Shown piece after piece: positions 61,507 through 64,000 of a stretch of 64,000 nt of DNA (its first letter is position 1; each line of letters begins with the position of its first letter). The notes beneath the pieces were generated by a model. That model had not been told where the DNA came from and did no database searches. It worked only from the letters and a program-made list of their open reading frames with translations. This DNA is from Variovorax sp. GTDB lineage: Bacteria; Pseudomonadota; Gammaproteobacteria; Burkholderiales; Burkholderiaceae_C. The position numbers were made by a program, and so were the translations under genes. The stretch lies in assembly GCA_025352265.1 (NCBI GenBank), contig JANXTS010000013.1:1-64000 (forward strand), written 5' to 3'.

Positions 61507-62967
61507 TCACGCCATCATGTAACCCGTCTTGATCGACGTGTAGAACTCGGCAGCGTAGCGGCCCTGCTCGCGCGGTCCATAGCTGGAACCCTTACGTCCG
61601 CCGAAAGGAACATGAAAGTCGATCCCCGCCGTGGGCAGATTGACCATCGTCATGCCGACCTCGGCATGACGCCTGAAGTGCATCGCGTACTTCAGGGAAG
61701 TCGTGCAAATTCCGGCACACAAGCCAAAGGGCGTGTCGTTGGCAAGATGCAATGCGTGCTCGTAATCGTCGGCCTGCAGCACGCAGGCAATGGGGCCGAA
61801 GATTTCTTCACGTGCCACGCGGTGTTGTGGTTTCGCGAGGAATAACGCTGGGCTCATGAAGTGGCCGGCGGTAGCGCGCTGCAGCGCCTCGCCGCCATAG
61901 ACATGCTCGGCGCCTTCCTCTCTCGCGACGGTCATCCATTCGAAATTTCGCGCCAGCTGATCGCGATCCACCACGGGGCCGATGTCGACACCGCGCTCGA
62001 GCGCATGGCCAATACGCAAGGCCGCCATCCGATGACGCAGCCGCACCACAAAGGCATCGTGCACGGAAGCCTCGACGATCAATCGACTGGATGCAGTGCA
62101 GCGTTGGCCAGTCGAAAAATAAGCGCCCTGAACGGCACAGTCGACCGCACGATCGAGATCGGCGTCGGCCAGCACGACCAGCGGGTTCTTGCCGCCCATT
62201 TCGAGCTGCACCTTCGCGCGTCGTGCGGAAGCCGCCTGCAACACGCGCTCACCGGTGTCCACCGAGCCGGTGAAGCTGAGCGCATCGACCAGCGGGCTTT
62301 CGACCATCGTCTGCCCCACTTCCCGCCCGCTGCCCATCACCAGATTGAAGGTGCCGGCCGGCAACGTGGCCCGCGCGATGATTTCTGCCAGTGCCCAGCC
62401 GCAGGCCGGCACGAGTTCGGAAGGCTTGAAGACCACGGTGTTGCCGTATGCCAGCGCCGGAGCGATCTTCCACGCGGGGATCGCCAGGGGAAAGTTCCAG
62501 GGCGCGATAAGGCCGACGACGCCGACCGGCTCGCGCGTCACGTCGACCTGCACGCCCGGTCGCACCGAGTCCATCGTTTCTCCGCCGACACGCAATGCTT
62601 CGCCAGCGAAGAACTTGAAAATGTGGCCGGCACGCGCGGCCTCTGCGATGGCCTCGGGCAGCGTCTTGCCTTCTTCGCGCGCCAGTAAGAGCCCCAGCTG
62701 ATCTTTGCGCGCCAGGATCTCGCTGCCGATCTGATCGAGCACGTCGGCACGTCGCTGCGGCGTGGTGCGGCGCCAGTGCGGGAACGCATCGGCAGCTGCG
62801 CGAATGGCCGACTCGGTCTGGCTGCGATCGGCGCGCGCGTACTCCGCCACCACCTCGCTGGTGTCCGACGGGTTCGCGCTCGACCCCGTGGTCACGCCGG
62901 TCTGCCAGCGGCCATTGATGTACTGCCGTGCGATGTGGGTCGTGTGCGAAAGGTCGGTGCGCTTCAA
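61507..62967 (-). CDS. Aldehyde dehydrogenase, probable 2-oxoglutarate-semialdehyde dehydrogenase
   Basis: A 486-residue NAD(P)-dependent aldehyde dehydrogenase. Cofactor and active-site motifs are IAPWNFPLAIPAWKIAPAL, SFTGSVDTGERVL, LEMGGKNPLVVLADADL with the general-base Glu, and the nucleophile Cys in FSTGQRCTASSRL. Its end (FYTSIKTGYM) resembles KGSADH enzymes that oxidise 2-oxoglutarate semialdehyde to 2-oxoglutarate. That matches the DapA-family dehydratase at the far end of the operon. The start is a TTG at 62967; no in-frame ATG occurs nearby, and the predicted promoter leaves about a 20-nt leader. First gene of the sugar operon. Confidence 0.88.
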   Translation of the reverse strand: MKRTDLSHTTHIARQYINGRWQTGVTTGSSANPSDTSEVVAEYARADRSQTESAIRAAADAFPHWRRTTPQRRADVLDQIGSEILARKDQLGLLLAREEGKTLPEAIAEAARAGHIFKFFAGEALRVGGETMDSVRPGVQVDVTREPVGVVGLIAPWNFPLAIPAWKIAPALAYGNTVVFKPSELVPACGWALAEIIARATLPAGTFNLVMGSGREVGQTMVESPLVDALSFTGSVDTGERVLQAASARRAKVQLEMGGKNPLVVLADADLDRAVDCAVQGAYFSTGQRCTASSRLIVEASVHDAFVVRLRHRMAALRIGHALERGVDIGPVVDRDQLARNFEWMTVAREEGAEHVYGGEALQRATAGHFMSPALFLAKPQHRVAREEIFGPIACVLQADDYEHALHLANDTPFGLCAGICTTSLKYAMHFRRHAEVGMTMVNLPTAGIDFHVPFGGRKGSSYGPREQGRYAAEFYTSIKTGYMMA

Positions 62968-62994
62968 AGTGAGGCGAGTATGGGAATCTCACCA

Positions 62995-63023
62995 ATATCT
63001 TTCCAATCAAAAATTGGGTGCAA
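62995..63023 (-). promoter_or_regulatory. Sugar-operon promoter with an internal dyad (LysR-type operator candidate)
   Basis: On the minus strand a -35 box TTGCAC (63018-63023) and a -10 box AGATAT (62995-63000) are 17 bp apart. The spacer contains the dyad CCAAT-N5-ATTGG (63003-63017), which has the size and symmetry of a LysR-type site. A protein bound there would cover the promoter and so repress it. The region is shared with the divergent LysR gene starting at 63082. Confidence 0.55.
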
Positions 63024-63081
63024 TTGATACCGGAAACCGCATTCAGGTAAACCCTATCCACAAAAACAAGAACGACGAAAC

Positions 63082-64000
63082 ATGACTAACTACACGCACT
63101 GGTTCATCCGTGCGCGACTCAAGACGCGGCAGCTTCTGCTGCTTGTCGCCCTCGCAGAAGAAGGCAACATCCATCGCGCGGCGCAGGTACTCAACATGAC
63201 GCAGCCGGCAGCGTCCAAGTTGCTGAAAGACCTGGAGGACGTACTCGAGGTTTCGCTGTTCAATCGTCTGCCACGCGGCATGCGGCCGACCTGGTACGGG
63301 GAGACCATGATCCGCCATGCGCGGGTTGCGCTTGCCAGCCTGAACCAGGCGCACGACGAGGTCATGGCGCTCAAGGCCGGACGCTTCGGGCAAGTCAACG
63401 TCGGTGCCATCACGGCTCCTGGCCTGGCTCTGTTGCCGACAGCAGTGGCAACGGTCAAGCGCGATCAGCCCAACCTGCGGGTCGCGCTCGAGATCGAGAC
63501 CAGTCCGGTGCTGCTCGACCGACTAGAGCAAGGCAAGCTCGACATCCTGGTGGCACGCCTTTTTGCCGAGCACGACAAATCCAAGCTGCGCTACGAGGCG
63601 CTGACCGAAGAACCCGTGTGCGCCATGGTGCGGCCCGGCCATCCGCTGCTCGGCATGGCTGGTCTTACCTTGCGCGACGTGGTGTCCGCCGGCTGGATCG
63701 TGCCACCGGCGGGCAGCGTGCTGCGCCACCGCTTCGAGCTGATGTACCAGGAAGAAGGATTGCCGCCTCCGATCAACGTGATCGAAACTGCAGCGCTCTT
63801 GTTCATCACGCGAATGCTGCAGCAGAGCGACATGATCGCGGTGCTCGCGACCGACGTGGCGCGCTACTACGCATCGCACGGCATCGTCGCGGTGCTGCCA
63901 CTGTCGATGCCCTGCCACATGGACGCGTTCGGGATCATCACGCGCACCGACCGGCTGCTATCACCAGCCGCGAAGATCATGATGAACGCGCTGAAGGCGG
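63082..64000 (+). CDS. LysR-family regulator, GbpR-like, partial at the right edge
   Basis: Starts with ATG at 63082 (MTNYTHWFIRARLKTRQ) and stays open for 306 codons to the window end. The N-terminal winged helix is QLLLLVALAEEGNIHRAAQ then MTQPAASKLLKDLED, with LFNRLPRGMRPTWYGE following. The effector domain begins at FGQVNVGAITAPGLALLP. Members of this group include GbpR, which controls the ChvE sugar receptor in agrobacteria. Divergent from the sugar operon by 114 bp, it is the likely regulator of that operon. About 10-20 residues are probably missing at the C-terminus. Confidence 0.88.
   Translation, partial: MTNYTHWFIRARLKTRQLLLLVALAEEGNIHRAAQVLNMTQPAASKLLKDLEDVLEVSLFNRLPRGMRPTWYGETMIRHARVALASLNQAHDEVMALKAGRFGQVNVGAITAPGLALLPTAVATVKRDQPNLRVALEIETSPVLLDRLEQGKLDILVARLFAEHDKSKLRYEALTEEPVCAMVRPGHPLLGMAGLTLRDVVSAGWIVPPAGSVLRHRFELMYQEEGLPPPINVIETAALLFITRMLQQSDMIAVLATDVARYYASHGIVAVLPLSMPCHMDAFGIITRTDRLLSPAAKIMMNALKA

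Overview
The window looks like a chromosomal segment of a high-GC betaproteobacterium of the order Burkholderiales, most probably Comamonadaceae (a Variovorax-like organism). The basis is a Comamonas/Burkholderia-type porin, Coq7 in place of UbiF, a general secretion (type II) cluster with gspC turned against gspG, a cphA'/cphA cyanophycin pair, and many ABC uptake operons. The genus is an inference from gene content only. No rRNA, tRNA, CRISPR array, insertion sequence or phage gene was seen.

Layout. 1-3809 (minus): an Fe3+/phosphonate-type ABC importer (binding protein, double permease, ATPase cut by the window edge). 3980-5455: zwf. 5503-8820 (minus): four overlapping genes for a two-subunit Rieske ring-hydroxylating dioxygenase, an isochorismatase-fold protein without the family's catalytic triad, and an SDR dehydrogenase. 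Divergent from it lie a LivK-type binding protein and a BenR/XylS-like AraC regulator (8981-11278). 11328-18270 (minus): a dipeptide/oligopeptide ABC importer in the order B - M20 amidohydrolase - A - C - D - F, with two strong hairpins between A and C. 18435-19745: porin with a clear terminator. 20029-22909: coq7, an OsmC protein, and ilvA preceded by a promoter/terminator pair that could make a short RNA. 22927-34324: type II secretion genes gspC and gspGHIJKLMNDEF. 34334-38600: a 5'-nucleotidase, argG and an SbmA/YddA-like ABC protein. 38614-39318: queC.

39509-42937 (minus) is a small accessory cassette: EmrE/ArnE-like membrane protein, HAD-UbiA fusion, and GT39-like membrane glycosyltransferase. 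It looks like a polyprenyl-phosphate-pentose glycosylation system. 43206-50972 is a cyanophycin locus: DUF1854 protein and fused ABC exporter on the minus strand, divergent from cphA' and cphA. CphA' has lost the Mur-ligase P-loop and its C-terminal domain. 51113-51924 encodes two tandem paralogous small exported proteins with twin C-X9-C / C-X10-C patterns.

51979-62967 (minus) is a pentose/aldose uptake and oxidation operon: aldehyde dehydrogenase, YtfQ-like binding protein, a complete ChvE-GguA-GguB importer, then YtfR-YtfT-YjfF, then a DapA-family dehydratase. One importer is nested inside the other. A divergent LysR/GbpR-like regulator runs off the right edge, and the shared promoter carries a dyad between its -35 and -10 boxes.

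The most unusual items are the HAD-UbiA glycosylation cassette, the degenerate CphA' with its ABC/DUF1854 partners, the paired CX9C proteins, the triad-less isochorismatase homologue in the dioxygenase operon, and the structured leaders upstream of ilvA, queC and the first transporter.
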